Shown: positions 6,752-16,271 of the stretch, in pieces
How the letters are laid out: every line of letters starts with the position of its first letter
Position numbering within the stretch: position 1 is the first letter of the stretch
Source: Akkermansia muciniphila
GTDB lineage: Bacteria > Verrucomicrobiota > Verrucomicrobiia > Limisphaerales > BJHT01
Reading direction: 5' to 3'
NCBI GenBank assembly: GCA_945861535.1
Contig: CAMAUZ010000022.1
Span: 1 to 64,000 of the forward strand
DNA length: 64,000 nt
Notes under the pieces: generated by a model
Seen by the model: the letters and a program-made list of their open reading frames with translations, nothing else
Database searches by the model: none
What the model was told of the DNA's origin: nothing
Made by a program: the position numbers and the translations under genes

Positions 6752-8401
6752 ATGACCCCGGCCGTTACCCCGCAACCCCGCACCCGCGGCTGGTGGACGG
6801 CCAATGGCACTCCCGCCGCCACGGACGCGGCCGCGTTGCGCACAGCGCTGGCGGATTTGCATCAGCCGGTCGCACTGGTCGAGAGCGATGGCCAGTTGGC
6901 GCTGGCGGAGGGTGGAATGATCCGATTTGGCGCGGTGAACGCCGCCCCCGACGACGCGCCGATCTCGGGCTACGCGCCGGCCTCGCCGGTGGAGAATCTG
7001 GGGGAAAAATCTTTCTGCGATGACCACGGGCTGCGCTTCGCCTGCGTGGCGGGCGCGATGGCCAATGGCATCGGCTCGGAGGAAATCGTCGAGGCGATGG
7101 GGCGCGACGGGATGCTCGGTTTCTTCGGCGCGGGCGGATTGCCGCTGGCGCGTGTCGAGGCGGCGGTCGAGCGCGTGACGCGGGTGCTGGGTGCGCGGCC
7201 GTTTGGTTTTAATCTCATCCACAGCCCGAACGAACCCGATCTCGAGGCCGCCGTCGTTGAACTGTATTTGCGGCGCGGTGTGCGGTTGATCGAGGCCTCG
7301 GCGTTTCTCGGGCTGACGCTGCCGGTCGTGCGCTATCGGGTTCATGGAATTCGGCGCGACGCGGACGGGCGCGTGGTCACGCCGCATCGCATCGTGGCGA
7401 AGGTTTCGCGGGTCGAGGTGGCGTCGCAGTTTTTCTCCCCGCCGCCGCCGGCGTTGCTTCAGGAACTGGTGCGGCGTGGCGATATAACCGCGGAGCAGGC
7501 GAAACTGGCGGCGGAAATTTCCGTCGCGCAGGACGTGACCGCCGAGGCCGATTCCGGCGGGCACACGGACAATCGCCCGGCCATTTCACTGCTGCCCACG
7601 ATGATCGCGCTGCGCGACCGGATGCAGGAGCAATTTCACTACGCCCAACCGCTGCGCGTCGGCGCGGCGGGCGGCATCGCCACGCCGGCGAGCGTGGCGG
7701 CGGCGTTCGCGATGGGCGCGGCGTATGTCGTGACCGGCTCGGTGAACCAGGCGTGCGTCGAGTCGGGTTCTTCCGACCTCGTGCGCCAGATGCTCGCGCA
7801 GGCGCAGCAGGCGGACGTCGCGATGGCCCCGGCGGGCGACATGTTCGAGATGGGCGTGAAAGTGCAGGTGCTCAAGCGCGGCACGATGTTCCCGATGCGC
7901 GCCGCGAAACTCTACGAACTCTACCGCGCCCACGACCGGCTCGAATCGATCCCCGCCGCCGACCGCGCGAACTTGGAGAAGAATTTTTTCCGCATGACGC
8001 TCGAGGAAACGTGGGAGCAGACGAAGCGGTTTTTCCAGCAGCGCGACCCGCAGCAGATCGAGCGCGCCGAGCGTGATCCGAAGCACAAGCTGGCCCTCGT
8101 CTTCCGCAGCTACCTCGGCCAAAGCTCGCGCTGGGCCAACGCCGGCGAGCCGACGCGCGTGATGGATTACCAAATCTGGTGCGGCCCCGCGATGGGCGCG
8201 TTCAACGAATGGGCGCGCGGCTCGTTCCTCGAAGCGCCCGCCAACCGCCGCGTCGTCACCATCGCCCTGAACCTCCTCCACGGCGCGGGCGTGACGCTGC
8301 GCCTGGCCACGCTTCGCGGCCAGGGCCTGCGGCTGCCGGCCGAACTCACCCGCGTCCGCCCCGTGGAACCCGAAGCTTTGCGAGAACTTTTGCGCGCATG
8401 A
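6752..8401 (+). CDS. pfaD: PfaD-type FMN enoyl reductase of a PUFA/secondary-lipid synthase
   Basis: The 549-aa product is close to the usual PfaD length. It has the nitropropane-dioxygenase-like TIM barrel of the trans-acting enoyl reductase, with FGFNLIHSPNEPDLE near residue 152, the glycine-rich FMN-phosphate region GAAGGIATPASVAAAFAMGA near 307 and ESGSSDLVRQML near 338. In PUFA synthases this subunit reduces enoyl-ACP intermediates carried by PfaA. The ATG at 6752 is chosen because earlier in-frame sequence is repeat-derived. Its TGA overlaps the ATG of pfaA (ATGA), so the two are translationally coupled. In Moritella or Shewanella pfaD comes last. Here it comes first, as in the myxobacterial pfa1-pfa2-pfa3 order. 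Confidence 0.92.
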   Translation: MTPAVTPQPRTRGWWTANGTPAATDAAALRTALADLHQPVALVESDGQLALAEGGMIRFGAVNAAPDDAPISGYAPASPVENLGEKSFCDDHGLRFACVAGAMANGIGSEEIVEAMGRDGMLGFFGAGGLPLARVEAAVERVTRVLGARPFGFNLIHSPNEPDLEAAVVELYLRRGVRLIEASAFLGLTLPVVRYRVHGIRRDADGRVVTPHRIVAKVSRVEVASQFFSPPPPALLQELVRRGDITAEQAKLAAEISVAQDVTAEADSGGHTDNRPAISLLPTMIALRDRMQEQFHYAQPLRVGAAGGIATPASVAAAFAMGAAYVVTGSVNQACVESGSSDLVRQMLAQAQQADVAMAPAGDMFEMGVKVQVLKRGTMFPMRAAKLYELYRAHDRLESIPAADRANLEKNFFRMTLEETWEQTKRFFQQRDPQQIERAERDPKHKLALVFRSYLGQSSRWANAGEPTRVMDYQIWCGPAMGAFNEWARGSFLEAPANRRVVTIALNLLHGAGVTLRLATLRGQGLRLPAELTRVRPVEPEALRELLRA

Positions 8402-11400
8402 ACCAAACGCCAGACCCCGCCGGACGCCCGGCCCCGGAGCCGATCGCCATCATCGGCATGAGCTGCCTCTTTCCGAAGGCGGACAACCTCCAGTCCTTCT
8501 GGGCCAACATCAAAAACGGTGTCGATGCCATCACCGAGGTGCCCACCGCCTCGCACTGGAACCCGCGCGATTTTTTCAACGCCGACCCCAAGGCGCCGGA
8601 CCAAACCTATTGCCTGCGCGGCGGTTTTATTTCCCCGGTGCAGTTTGATCCGCTGGAATTCGGCATCGCTCCGAAAGACCTCGAAGCCACGGACACCACG
8701 CAATTGCTCGGTCTCGTCGCGGCCAAGCAGGCGCTGCTCGATGCCGGCTACGGCGGCGACCGCGAGTTCAACCGCGACCGCACGAGCGTGATCCTGGGCG
8801 TCACCGGCACGCTCGAACTCGTCATTCCGCTCGGCGCGCGGCTCGGGCATCCGATCTGGCGGCGCGCGTTGCAGGAGGCGGGCGTGGACGCGCAGACGAG
8901 CGACGACGTGGTGCAGCGCATCGCCGATTCCTACGTGGGCTGGCAGGAGAATTCGTTCCCCGGATTGCTCGGCAATGTCACGGCGGGCCGCATTTCCAAC
9001 CGCCTGAATCTCGGCGGCACCAACTGCGTGGTGGACGCCGCGTGCGCCAGTTCGTTGAGCGCGATTCATCTCGCCACGCTCGAATTGCAGGCGGGCCGCT
9101 CGGACATGGTGATCTCGGGCGGGCTGGACACCTTCAACGACATTTTCATGTACATGTGCTTCAGCAAAACCCCGGCGCTCTCGCCGACGGGTGATGCGAA
9201 GCCGTTCGATCGCGATGGCGACGGCACGATTCTCGGCGAAGGCATCGGCACCGTGGTGCTCAAGCGCCTGTCCGACGCGGAGCGCGATGGCGACCGCATT
9301 TACGCGGTCATCCGCGGTCTCGGCTCGTCGAGCGATGGCAAGGGCGGCGCGGTCTATGCGCCCGTTGCCTCCGGCCAGATGAAGGCGCTGCGCCGGACAT
9401 ACGAACTCGGCGGCGTCACGCCCGACTCGATTGAAATGGTCGAGGCGCACGGCACCGGCACGCGTGTCGGCGACGCGACCGAAGTCACGGCGCTGACGAG
9501 TGTTTATCGCGACGCCAAAGCCGAAGGCACCTGGTGCGCGCTCGGTTCGGTGAAATCGCAGATCGGCCACACAAAAGCCGCCGCCGGCGCCGCGGGCCTC
9601 ATCAAGGCCGCGCTCGCGCTGCATCACAAAGTCCTGCCGCCGACGATCAAGGTCCGCCAGCCCGTCGAGCCGGCCGCGCCCGGCAAATCACCGTTTTATC
9701 TCAACACCACCAAACGCCCGTGGCTGCCGTCGGCCACGCATCCGCGTCGCGCGGCGCTGAGCGCGTTTGGTTTTGGCGGCAGCAATTTTCACTGCCTGCT
9801 GGAGGAAGTTTCCCCGACGAAGTCCGCGCCCGACTGGGACGGCGACACCGAGGTGGTCGCGCTTTCCGCCGACACCGTGGCGGAATTGAAGAAGGCGTTG
9901 AATGAACCGCTCGCCGAGCTGTCGTGGCCGGCGTTGCAACGACGCGCGGCGAAGACGCGGGCGGCGTTTTGTCAGAATTCCGCGACTGAGGGGGTGGGTT
10001 CTGTAGCGCAGGTTTCCAAACCTGCTGTGTCGCCGACTTCCAAGTCGGCGGGGCGCGCGCCAGCACGGACGCAGCAAACAACCCCGGCGGCCGCAGGTTT
10101 GGAAACCTGCGACACAGCAGGCTTGGAAGCCTGCGGTACCAACGCCAAACCCTTCCGCCTGTTGCTCGTCATCGAACGCGGTCGCACGGATTTGAAGAAG
10201 CTCGTCACGGCGGCGCGGGCGCAACTGGAGAAGCATTCAGCCAAGCCCTGGCAATTGCCCGAAGGCGCGTTCTTCGGCTGCGGACGTCCGAACGGTCGTC
10301 TGGGCGTGCTGTTCCCCGGGCAGGGTTCGCAATACAGCGGGATGCTGCGCGACCTGAGCTGCCAGTTTCCGCAGATGCAGGCCGGACTGGCGCAGGCCAA
10401 CGAGATTTTCGCCGAAGCCCACGCGGGCACCGCGCGGGTACCGCAGGCGTCCCCGCCTGCGAGTTCGCGGGGCGTCTCGCCCCGAGTACCAACGGGCGGC
10501 GAGACGCCGCCAGAACTCGCAGGCGGGGACGCCTGCGGTACCAAAGGCGCGCGGCTCACCGATTACATTTATCCGCATCCCGCCTTCGACGAGGCGACGG
10601 CGAAGGCGCAGGACGCCACGCTCAAGGCCACCGACATTGCGCAGCCCGCAATTGGCGCGGTCAGTCTGGCCGCGTTGCAGGTGCTCGAAGCGTTTGGCGT
10701 TTCGCCCGAGGCCGCCGCCGGGCACAGCTACGGCGAACTGCTCGCGTTGTGCGCCTCGGGCCGCATCCATTCCGACACGCTGCACCGGCTCTCGAATCTG
10801 CGCGGACGCCTCATGGCGCAGGCCAACGGCGCAGGCGACAGCGGCGCGATGCTCGCCGTGAAAGCGCCGGTCGAGACGGTCGAGCAGTTCATCCGCGAAG
10901 AACGCTTCGATCTCGTGGTCGCCAATCGCAACGCGCCCGATCAGGCCGTGCTGGCGGGCGCGGTCGGCGAGATCGAGCGCGCCTCGCAGAGCCTCGAACG
11001 CCGCGCGATCTGGAACCGCCGCCTGCCCGTGGCCGCCGCGTTTCACAGTCCGCTCGTGGCGGCGGCGCAAACGCCGTTCGCCGAGGCGCTCAGCACGGTC
11101 GAGCTTTCGCCGTCGCGCATTCCCGTCTATGCGAACACCACGGCCCGCGAATATCCGCGCGCAGCCCAGGACGCGCGCCAGCTCCTCGCCGGCCAGCTTG
11201 CGAACCCGGTCGATTTTGTCGCCGAGATCAACGCGATGTTCGCCGATGGCGTCACCACCTTCCTCGAAGTCGGCCCCGGCCACACGCTCACCGGCCTCGT
11301 GCAATCCATCCTGCGCGACCGCGATATCCACGCCATCGCGCTCGACAGCTCGCGCGGCAAACGCTCGGGCATCGTCGATCTCGCCCTCGCGTTGAGCCGT

Positions 11401-14400
11401 CTGGCCGCGCTCGGGCACGCGGTCGATCTCACCTCGTGGAATGCGGGCGTCGCGCTGCCGGAACCGGAAACCGGCGGCAAACCGCGCCTGACCGTTCCCC
11501 TCAGCGGCGCGAATCATCGCACGCCGAAGCCTTCGCGTCCGCCGACCCCGCCGCGCGCTTTGGCCGCTGCGCCGATTGCGCCCGTTGCTGCGCCTGCGCC
11601 GGTTGCGAGAACGATTGCTGCGCCGAGTTCGTCCGCGTCGCCGTTGCCCGCGCCGCCTGCTAAACCTGCGCCTTCATCGTTCGCTGTCGCGCCCGTTGCG
11701 GCCGCGCCCGGACAGATTTCCGAAGCGGTGCGCGCGAGTCGCGAGAGCCTCGCCGTGCTGCTCCAGCTTCAGGAACAAACTGCGCGTCTCCACCGGCAAT
11801 TCCTCGACGGCCAAGACGCCGGCCGCCGCACGATGCACGCGTTGCTCGAACAACAGCAGCGGCTACTGTCCGGCGCGGGGCCGATCTTTTCGCCGCTGCC
11901 TGCGGCGGCCACGCCGGTTGTGCCGAGCGCGCCAGTCGCGCCAGTTGCCCGTCTGACAAGTCCGACTCCAGCAATTGCGCCCGCAGCAACTCCCACGCGC
12001 ACTCCTGCCGCGCCCACACCAGCGCGCGTGGACGACGGACCCATCGAGAAAACGCTCCTCGGCGTGGTGGCGGAGAAGACCGGCTATCCCGCCGAGATGC
12101 TGAATCTCGAAATGAGCCTCGACGCCGACCTCGGCATCGACTCGATCAAGCGCGTGGAAATCCTCTCCGCGTTGCAGGAGAAACTGCCCGACGCGCCGGT
12201 GATCAAGCCCGACCAGCTCGGCGCGCTCCAGACGCTGCGGCAGGTCGCGGATTTTCTGCGGCAGGGCACGGCGCCCGCTGCGCCTGCCGCGATGGTTTCA
12301 GTCTCGCCCGCGCCGGTCGCGATCCCCGCTGCACGCGCTGACACCGGCCGCGTCGAGCAAACGCTGCTCGGCGTCGTGGCGGAGAAAACGGGCTATCCCG
12401 CCGAGATGCTGAATCTCGGCATGAGTCTTGATGCGGACCTCGGCATCGACTCGATCAAGCGCGTGGAAATCCTCTCGGCCTTGCAGGAGAAGTTGCCCGA
12501 CGCACCGGTCATCAAGCCCGACCAACTTGGCGCGCTCCAGACGTTGCAGCAGGTGGTGGATTTCCTGTGCGCTGGACTGTCGGCCAGTGCTCCGGCGGCC
12601 GGTGTCTCGCAGGCTTCCGCATCCGCTGCGCCTCCAGTCGCGCGCGTTGACCAAGGCCGCATCGAACAAACCCTGCTCGGCGTGGTGGCGGAAAAGACCG
12701 GCTATCCCGCCGAGATGTTGAATTTCGAGATGAGCCTCGACGCCGACCTCGGCATCGACTCGATCAAGCGCGTGGAAATCCTCTCGGCGTTGCAGGAGAA
12801 GCTGCCCGACGCGCCGGTCATCAAGCCCGACCAACTCGGCGCGCTCCAGACGTTGCGGCAGGTCGTCGAGTTTCTCGGTGCCGCGTCCGCAACCGCACCG
12901 GCGGCAGCGGGCGTGACCGCAGTTTTGAGCAATCCCAGCGCGGCTCCCGCCGTGGACAGCGCGCAAGTCGCAACCGTGCTGCTCGGCGTGGTGGCGGAGA
13001 AGACCGGCTACCCCGCCGAGATGCTGAATCTCGAGATGAGCCTCGACGCCGATCTCGGCATCGACTCGATCAAGCGCGTGGAAATCCTCTCGGCGTTGCA
13101 AGAGCGGCTGCCGTCCGCGCCGGTCATCAAGCCCGACCAGCTCGGCGCGCTTCAGACGCTGCGGCAGGTGGTGGAGTTTCTCTCCGCTGCATCGGCTCCG
13201 AAGGCCGCCGCGCCGAGCGTGGCGCGGGTCGCTAAAGTTCCCGCAATCCCGGTTTCCGCCCCGGTCCAACAGCGGCTTCAGCGCCTGATTGCGACCCCGG
13301 TGGCGCTCGGTTCGCGCGCATCCGCGCCCGCCCTTACGCTCGCGAAGAATACGCCGGTGTGGGTGACCGAAGACGGCAGCAGTCTCTCGGCGGCGGTGGC
13401 GGCGGCGTTCACGCGCAAGGGCATGACGGCGCGCGTCGTTTCGCTGACCGAGGCGGCGGCGCGGTCGGGTGCGGCGGCGGAGTTGCTCGGTGGCTTGGTG
13501 GTGTTGTCGCCGGCGCAGGAGTGTGGCGAGGCGTTTTTGAAACAGGCGTTTCTTGCAGTGCAAGCGCGGGCGGCGGCGCTGCGGCGGGCGGGCTCAGAGC
13601 AGGCCGCGTTTCTCGTCACGGTGTCGCAGCTCGATGGGCGCTTTGGTTTCGGTGGTGATCTGAATCAGCCGTTGAGCGGCGGTCTCGCGGGCTTGGCGAA
13701 AACGGCCGGGCGCGAATGGTCCGAGGTCGCGGCGAAGGCAATTGATCTCGCGGCCGATGTCGAGGTGTCGGCGGCGGCGGACGCGATTGTGGAAGAAGCG
13801 TTGCGTGTCGGTCCCGCCGAGGTCGGTGTGTCGCGCGAGGGGCGGATTGGTCTGGAATTGATCGACATGCCGGTGGCGGCGGCGGGCGCGGGCGCGGCGG
13901 TGTTGCGCGCGGGCGAGGTGGTCGTGGTGACGGGCGGCAGTCGCGGCGTGACGGCGGAGGTGGCGGTCGGATTGGCGCAGGCGTTCCAGCCGACGCTGGT
14001 GTTGCTCGGGCGCAGTCCCGCGCCGGAGGCCGAGCCGGAGTGGCTCGCGGCGTTGCACGACGAGGCGGAGATCAAGAAGGCGATCCACGCGCACCTGAAT
14101 GTTCCGGCCACGCCGAAAGCGGTCGAGACGCAGTTCCGGCGCTGGCTGGCGAATCGCGAGATTCTGCGGAACATCGCGCGGATGACCGCGGCGGGCGCGA
14201 CCGTTTTGTATCGCTCGCTGGATGTCCGGGACGCGCGGCAGATCGGCGCTTTGTTGAATGAACTGCGGCATGAGTTTGGCCCGATTCGCGGGCTGATCCA
14301 CGGCGCGGGCGTGCTCGCGGACAAACGGATCGAGGACAAGACGGCGGAGCAATTCGACTCGGTCTGGAGCACGAAGGTGAGCGGCGCGGAGGTGCTGCTG

Positions 14401-15723
14401 GCCGCGCTGACGAATGACGAGTTGCACTGTCTGGTGATGTTCTCGTCCTCGACCGCGCGGTTTGGGCGCGTGGGCCAGGTGGATTACGCGATGGCGAACG
14501 AGGTGCTGAACAAGCTCGCGCAGGCCGAGGCGCGGCGGCGTCCCGATTGCCGCGTGGTGGCGATGAACTGGGGTCCGTGGAATGGCGGGATGGTCACGCC
14601 GGCGTTGCGGCGCGTGTTCGCGCAGGAAGGCGTGGGCGTGATCGAAACGGCGGCGGGGGCGGATTTGCTGGTGCGCGAGTTGTCCGCGCCGGTCACGAGT
14701 TCGTCGCCGGTCGAGATCGTGGTGCTCGCACCGCTGAAGGGGAAGGCGGCGGCGGTGGGGGATGAGGTGGGTGGTGACGGCGGCGGGGAGCGGGGGGCGA
14801 GACGCCTCCCGAACTCGCAGGCGGGGACGCCTGCGGTACCGGGGGCGGTCGCGGAAGCGGCGGCGGTGACGGTGGCGTTCGAGCGCGAGTTGAGCGTGGG
14901 GCAGATGCCGTGCCTGAAGTCGCATGTGCTCGATGGCCGGGCGGTTTTTCCGGTCGCGCTGATCGTGGAGTGGCTGGCGCACGGGGCGCTGCATTGTCAT
15001 CCGGGCTTGGGGTTTTGCGGCTTTGATGATCTGCGGGTTTTCAAGGGCGTGCGGCTGGACCCTCGGCACGCGGTGACGCTGCGCGTGCTGGCGCACGCAC
15101 CGCAGCGTGCGGGCGCGGAGACACACGTCGTGATGGAACTGGTCGGCGGCGAGCGCGAGAAACCGGTGCTGCACGCGCGGGCGCGCATCATTTTGGGCGA
15201 ACGGTCGGCGGCACCGCAGGCGCAGTCGGCAGCGTTGCAGATGGGTGGCGACACATGGGTCGGCGGCGGCTGGTATGGGCCGGACGCGTTGTTTCACGGG
15301 CCGGAGTTTCAAGGCATCACAGCGGTCGAGGCGTGCGGGCCGCATGGGATTGCGGCGCGGGTGAAGACGTCGCCGTCGCCGAAGACGTGGGTGGCGAATC
15401 CGCTGCGGGGCAGTTGGATCGCCGATCCGCTCGCGCTCGATGTGAGCTTTCAGTTGATGATTCTGTGGACGCTGGGCGAGCAGCGCGCGCCGTCGCTGCC
15501 GTGTGCGGCAGTGCGGTATCGGCAGTTCGTGGCGCGTTTCCCGCGCGAAGGCGTGCGGGTGGTGGCGCGCGTCACGCAGGCGACGCCGCAGAAGGCCACG
15601 GCGGACATCGAGTTTCTCGATGCGTCCGGCGGCGTGCTAGCGCGGATGGAAGGCTACGAATGCGTGATTGATCCGTCGCTGGTCGAGGCTTTCAGGCGGA
15701 ACGCGCTGGGTGACGCGGTCTGA
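8398..15723 (+). CDS. pfaA: PfaA-type polyketide/PUFA synthase: KS-AT-(ACP)4-KR-DH
   Basis: The 2441-aa megasynthase has, in order, a ketosynthase, an acyltransferase, four tandem ACPs, a ketoreductase and a PKS-type dehydratase. The KS carries DAACASS C216, EAHGTGT H351 and GHTKAAAG H391. The AT has GQGSQ, then GHSYGE with S777. Each ACP has LGIDSIKR, with carrier serines near 1249, 1352, 1455 and 1557. The KR has TGGSRG near 1845 and YAMAN Y2030. The C-terminal dehydratase-like double hotdog has SHVLDG H2176. All visible catalytic residues are present. It builds a long acyl chain iteratively with PfaC and PfaD. The start overlaps the pfaD stop by ATGA, and the ORF-track start at 8179 lies inside pfaD. 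Three palindromic elements are translated in-frame: KS-AT linker, inside the AT, and KR-DH linker. The product cannot be predicted; a polyunsaturated or other secondary lipid is likely. Confidence 0.93.
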   Translation: MNQTPDPAGRPAPEPIAIIGMSCLFPKADNLQSFWANIKNGVDAITEVPTASHWNPRDFFNADPKAPDQTYCLRGGFISPVQFDPLEFGIAPKDLEATDTTQLLGLVAAKQALLDAGYGGDREFNRDRTSVILGVTGTLELVIPLGARLGHPIWRRALQEAGVDAQTSDDVVQRIADSYVGWQENSFPGLLGNVTAGRISNRLNLGGTNCVVDAACASSLSAIHLATLELQAGRSDMVISGGLDTFNDIFMYMCFSKTPALSPTGDAKPFDRDGDGTILGEGIGTVVLKRLSDAERDGDRIYAVIRGLGSSSDGKGGAVYAPVASGQMKALRRTYELGGVTPDSIEMVEAHGTGTRVGDATEVTALTSVYRDAKAEGTWCALGSVKSQIGHTKAAAGAAGLIKAALALHHKVLPPTIKVRQPVEPAAPGKSPFYLNTTKRPWLPSATHPRRAALSAFGFGGSNFHCLLEEVSPTKSAPDWDGDTEVVALSADTVAELKKALNEPLAELSWPALQRRAAKTRAAFCQNSATEGVGSVAQVSKPAVSPTSKSAGRAPARTQQTTPAAAGLETCDTAGLEACGTNAKPFRLLLVIERGRTDLKKLVTAARAQLEKHSAKPWQLPEGAFFGCGRPNGRLGVLFPGQGSQYSGMLRDLSCQFPQMQAGLAQANEIFAEAHAGTARVPQASPPASSRGVSPRVPTGGETPPELAGGDACGTKGARLTDYIYPHPAFDEATAKAQDATLKATDIAQPAIGAVSLAALQVLEAFGVSPEAAAGHSYGELLALCASGRIHSDTLHRLSNLRGRLMAQANGAGDSGAMLAVKAPVETVEQFIREERFDLVVANRNAPDQAVLAGAVGEIERASQSLERRAIWNRRLPVAAAFHSPLVAAAQTPFAEALSTVELSPSRIPVYANTTAREYPRAAQDARQLLAGQLANPVDFVAEINAMFADGVTTFLEVGPGHTLTGLVQSILRDRDIHAIALDSSRGKRSGIVDLALALSRLAALGHAVDLTSWNAGVALPEPETGGKPRLTVPLSGANHRTPKPSRPPTPPRALAAAPIAPVAAPAPVARTIAAPSSSASPLPAPPAKPAPSSFAVAPVAAAPGQISEAVRASRESLAVLLQLQEQTARLHRQFLDGQDAGRRTMHALLEQQQRLLSGAGPIFSPLPAAATPVVPSAPVAPVARLTSPTPAIAPAATPTRTPAAPTPARVDDGPIEKTLLGVVAEKTGYPAEMLNLEMSLDADLGIDSIKRVEILSALQEKLPDAPVIKPDQLGALQTLRQVADFLRQGTAPAAPAAMVSVSPAPVAIPAARADTGRVEQTLLGVVAEKTGYPAEMLNLGMSLDADLGIDSIKRVEILSALQEKLPDAPVIKPDQLGALQTLQQVVDFLCAGLSASAPAAGVSQASASAAPPVARVDQGRIEQTLLGVVAEKTGYPAEMLNFEMSLDADLGIDSIKRVEILSALQEKLPDAPVIKPDQLGALQTLRQVVEFLGAASATAPAAAGVTAVLSNPSAAPAVDSAQVATVLLGVVAEKTGYPAEMLNLEMSLDADLGIDSIKRVEILSALQERLPSAPVIKPDQLGALQTLRQVVEFLSAASAPKAAAPSVARVAKVPAIPVSAPVQQRLQRLIATPVALGSRASAPALTLAKNTPVWVTEDGSSLSAAVAAAFTRKGMTARVVSLTEAAARSGAAAELLGGLVVLSPAQECGEAFLKQAFLAVQARAAALRRAGSEQAAFLVTVSQLDGRFGFGGDLNQPLSGGLAGLAKTAGREWSEVAAKAIDLAADVEVSAAADAIVEEALRVGPAEVGVSREGRIGLELIDMPVAAAGAGAAVLRAGEVVVVTGGSRGVTAEVAVGLAQAFQPTLVLLGRSPAPEAEPEWLAALHDEAEIKKAIHAHLNVPATPKAVETQFRRWLANREILRNIARMTAAGATVLYRSLDVRDARQIGALLNELRHEFGPIRGLIHGAGVLADKRIEDKTAEQFDSVWSTKVSGAEVLLAALTNDELHCLVMFSSSTARFGRVGQVDYAMANEVLNKLAQAEARRRPDCRVVAMNWGPWNGGMVTPALRRVFAQEGVGVIETAAGADLLVRELSAPVTSSSPVEIVVLAPLKGKAAAVGDEVGGDGGGERGARRLPNSQAGTPAVPGAVAEAAAVTVAFERELSVGQMPCLKSHVLDGRAVFPVALIVEWLAHGALHCHPGLGFCGFDDLRVFKGVRLDPRHAVTLRVLAHAPQRAGAETHVVMELVGGEREKPVLHARARIILGERSAAPQAQSAALQMGGDTWVGGGWYGPDALFHGPEFQGITAVEACGPHGIAARVKTSPSPKTWVANPLRGSWIADPLALDVSFQLMILWTLGEQRAPSLPCAAVRYRQFVARFPREGVRVVARVTQATPQKATADIEFLDASGGVLARMEGYECVIDPSLVEAFRRNALGDAV
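10003..10140. repeat. Family A palindromic element translated within PfaA (KS-AT linker)
   Basis: CAGGTTTCCAAACCTG and GCCGACTTCCAAGTCGGC words are followed, about 50 bases later, by CAGGTTTGGAAACCTG and CAGGCTTGGAAGCCTG, ending in GGTACC. It reads in-frame as QVSKPAVSPTSKSAG and then GLETCDTAGLEACGT. The copy at 1349-1507 is outside any gene. Confidence 0.85.
10437..10542. repeat. Family B palindromic element translated within the AT domain of PfaA
   Basis: Two 45-base arms (10437-10481 and 10498-10542) are inverted copies with only about three mismatches and a 16-base loop. Both ends are GGTACC. The translation (QASPPASSRGVSP ... GGETPPELAGGDACG) interrupts the AT between ANEIFAEAHAG and the segment leading to GHSYGE. 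A full copy lies at 36032-36135, and right-half copies lie at 14796 and 21032. Confidence 0.9.
12036..13190 (+). repeat. Four tandem ACP-coding units
   Basis: Four direct repeats of about 306-309 bases each encode a near-identical ACP (VVAEKTGYPAEMLN ... LGIDSIKRVEILSALQE ... IKPDQLGALQTL). They are separated by variable Ala/Pro/Val-rich linkers. Spacing of the carrier serines is 103, 103 and 102 residues. The uniformity suggests recent duplication or gene conversion. Confidence 0.92.
14796..14840. repeat. Family B right-half element translated within PfaA (KR-DH linker)
   Basis: The 45 bases match the right arm of the family B element, ending GGGGACGCCTGCGGTACC, but the left arm is absent. 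It reads in-frame as ARRLPNSQAGTPAVP, a different frame from the copy at 10437. It lies in the low-complexity linker before the dehydratase. Confidence 0.85.
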
Positions 15724-15739
15724 GCTGGGACGGGATTTT

Positions 15740-15772
15740 AACCACGGATAAACACGGATGAACACGGATAGG
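15740..15772. repeat. Short tandem word repeat, family K (aaccacggataaacacggat)
   Basis: Three CACGGAT words occur at about 11-12-base spacing just after pfaA. Similar stretches are at 24118-24151 and 55282-55305, the last as its reverse complement. Confidence 0.75.
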
Positions 15773-15847
15773 AATGGAGGATTGGCGGGGGCGCGTGGCG
15801 TTCGTGGGGAGGCGGAGGGGGTGCGGGGTGATGGCGCTGCTTTGATT

Positions 15848-16036
15848 TGGAGTGCGGTGACTGGTCACCGCTTTTGCGCAGGCGACTTGTCGCCGTCGAA
15901 TTTCTGTGCGCGTTCGATCACGAGTGCGCGCCACCGCTGGCGCGAGCCGTGGACGGGCCTTTTGAATTCGCTCAATTGTCTCGGTTCGACGGCGACAAGT
16001 CGCCTCGCGAAAGCGGTGACGAGTCACCGCACTCCA
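15848..16036. repeat. Family G inverted repeat between pfaA and pfaC
   Basis: Two arms of about 52 bases (15848-15900 and 15985-16036) are near-perfect inverted copies that start TGGAGTGCGGTGACT and contain GGCGACTTGTCGCC. The 84-base interior holds a further small palindrome. The ends (TGGAGTGCGGTG) match the element at 26194-26285, while the interior words differ. Confidence 0.9.
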
Positions 16037-16083
16037 AATGACATGCCCCGAGTTGATGGAGCTGAGTCGCGAGTTTGGAACCG

Positions 16084-16222
16084 TTCTCCCTCACCCCAAC
16101 CCTCTCCCGCTGGGAGAGGGGGAAGGTTCGGACGCGGTCGTTGGCAGGAGAACGATCCACTGTTCGAGAGGCGGTCACAGGGCCTCCCTCTCCCAGCGGG
16201 AGAGGGTTGGGGCGAGGGAGAA
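16084..16222. repeat. Family C inverted repeat upstream of pfaC
   Basis: The left arm has CCCTCACCCCAACCCTCTCCC and the right arm has GGGAGAGGGTTGGGGCGAGGG, each carrying a small CTCCCGCTGGGAG-like palindrome. It ends about 50 bases before the pfaC start and is read through by the ORF-track extension of pfaC. The 548-base pfaA-pfaC gap holds families K, G and C and no separate gene. Confidence 0.85.
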
Positions 16223-16271
16223 TGGGTACGTCGCGCCAGGCCCGCTACGATTCGCCAATGCGGAGTTCGCG

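Noticed and set aside
8167-9627. Long minus-strand ORF of 486 aa opposite pfaD/pfaA
   Set aside because: It is antisense to clear KS coding sequence, is Arg/Ala-rich and lacks any fold signal. It is a GC-frame shadow.
12036-13190. Tandem array as a possible CRISPR or satellite
   Set aside because: The units of about 306 bases encode ACP domains with carrier serines, so this is a protein repeat.
13594-15345. Minus-strand ORF of 583 aa opposite the KR-DH region of pfaA
   Set aside because: It is mostly Arg/His-rich low-complexity sequence, a mirror of the codon bias in pfaA.
16084-16222. CRISPR-like repeat-spacer arrangement in the pfaA-pfaC gap
   Set aside because: There are only two inverted copies, with no regular direct repeats, no spacers of equal length and no cas genes.
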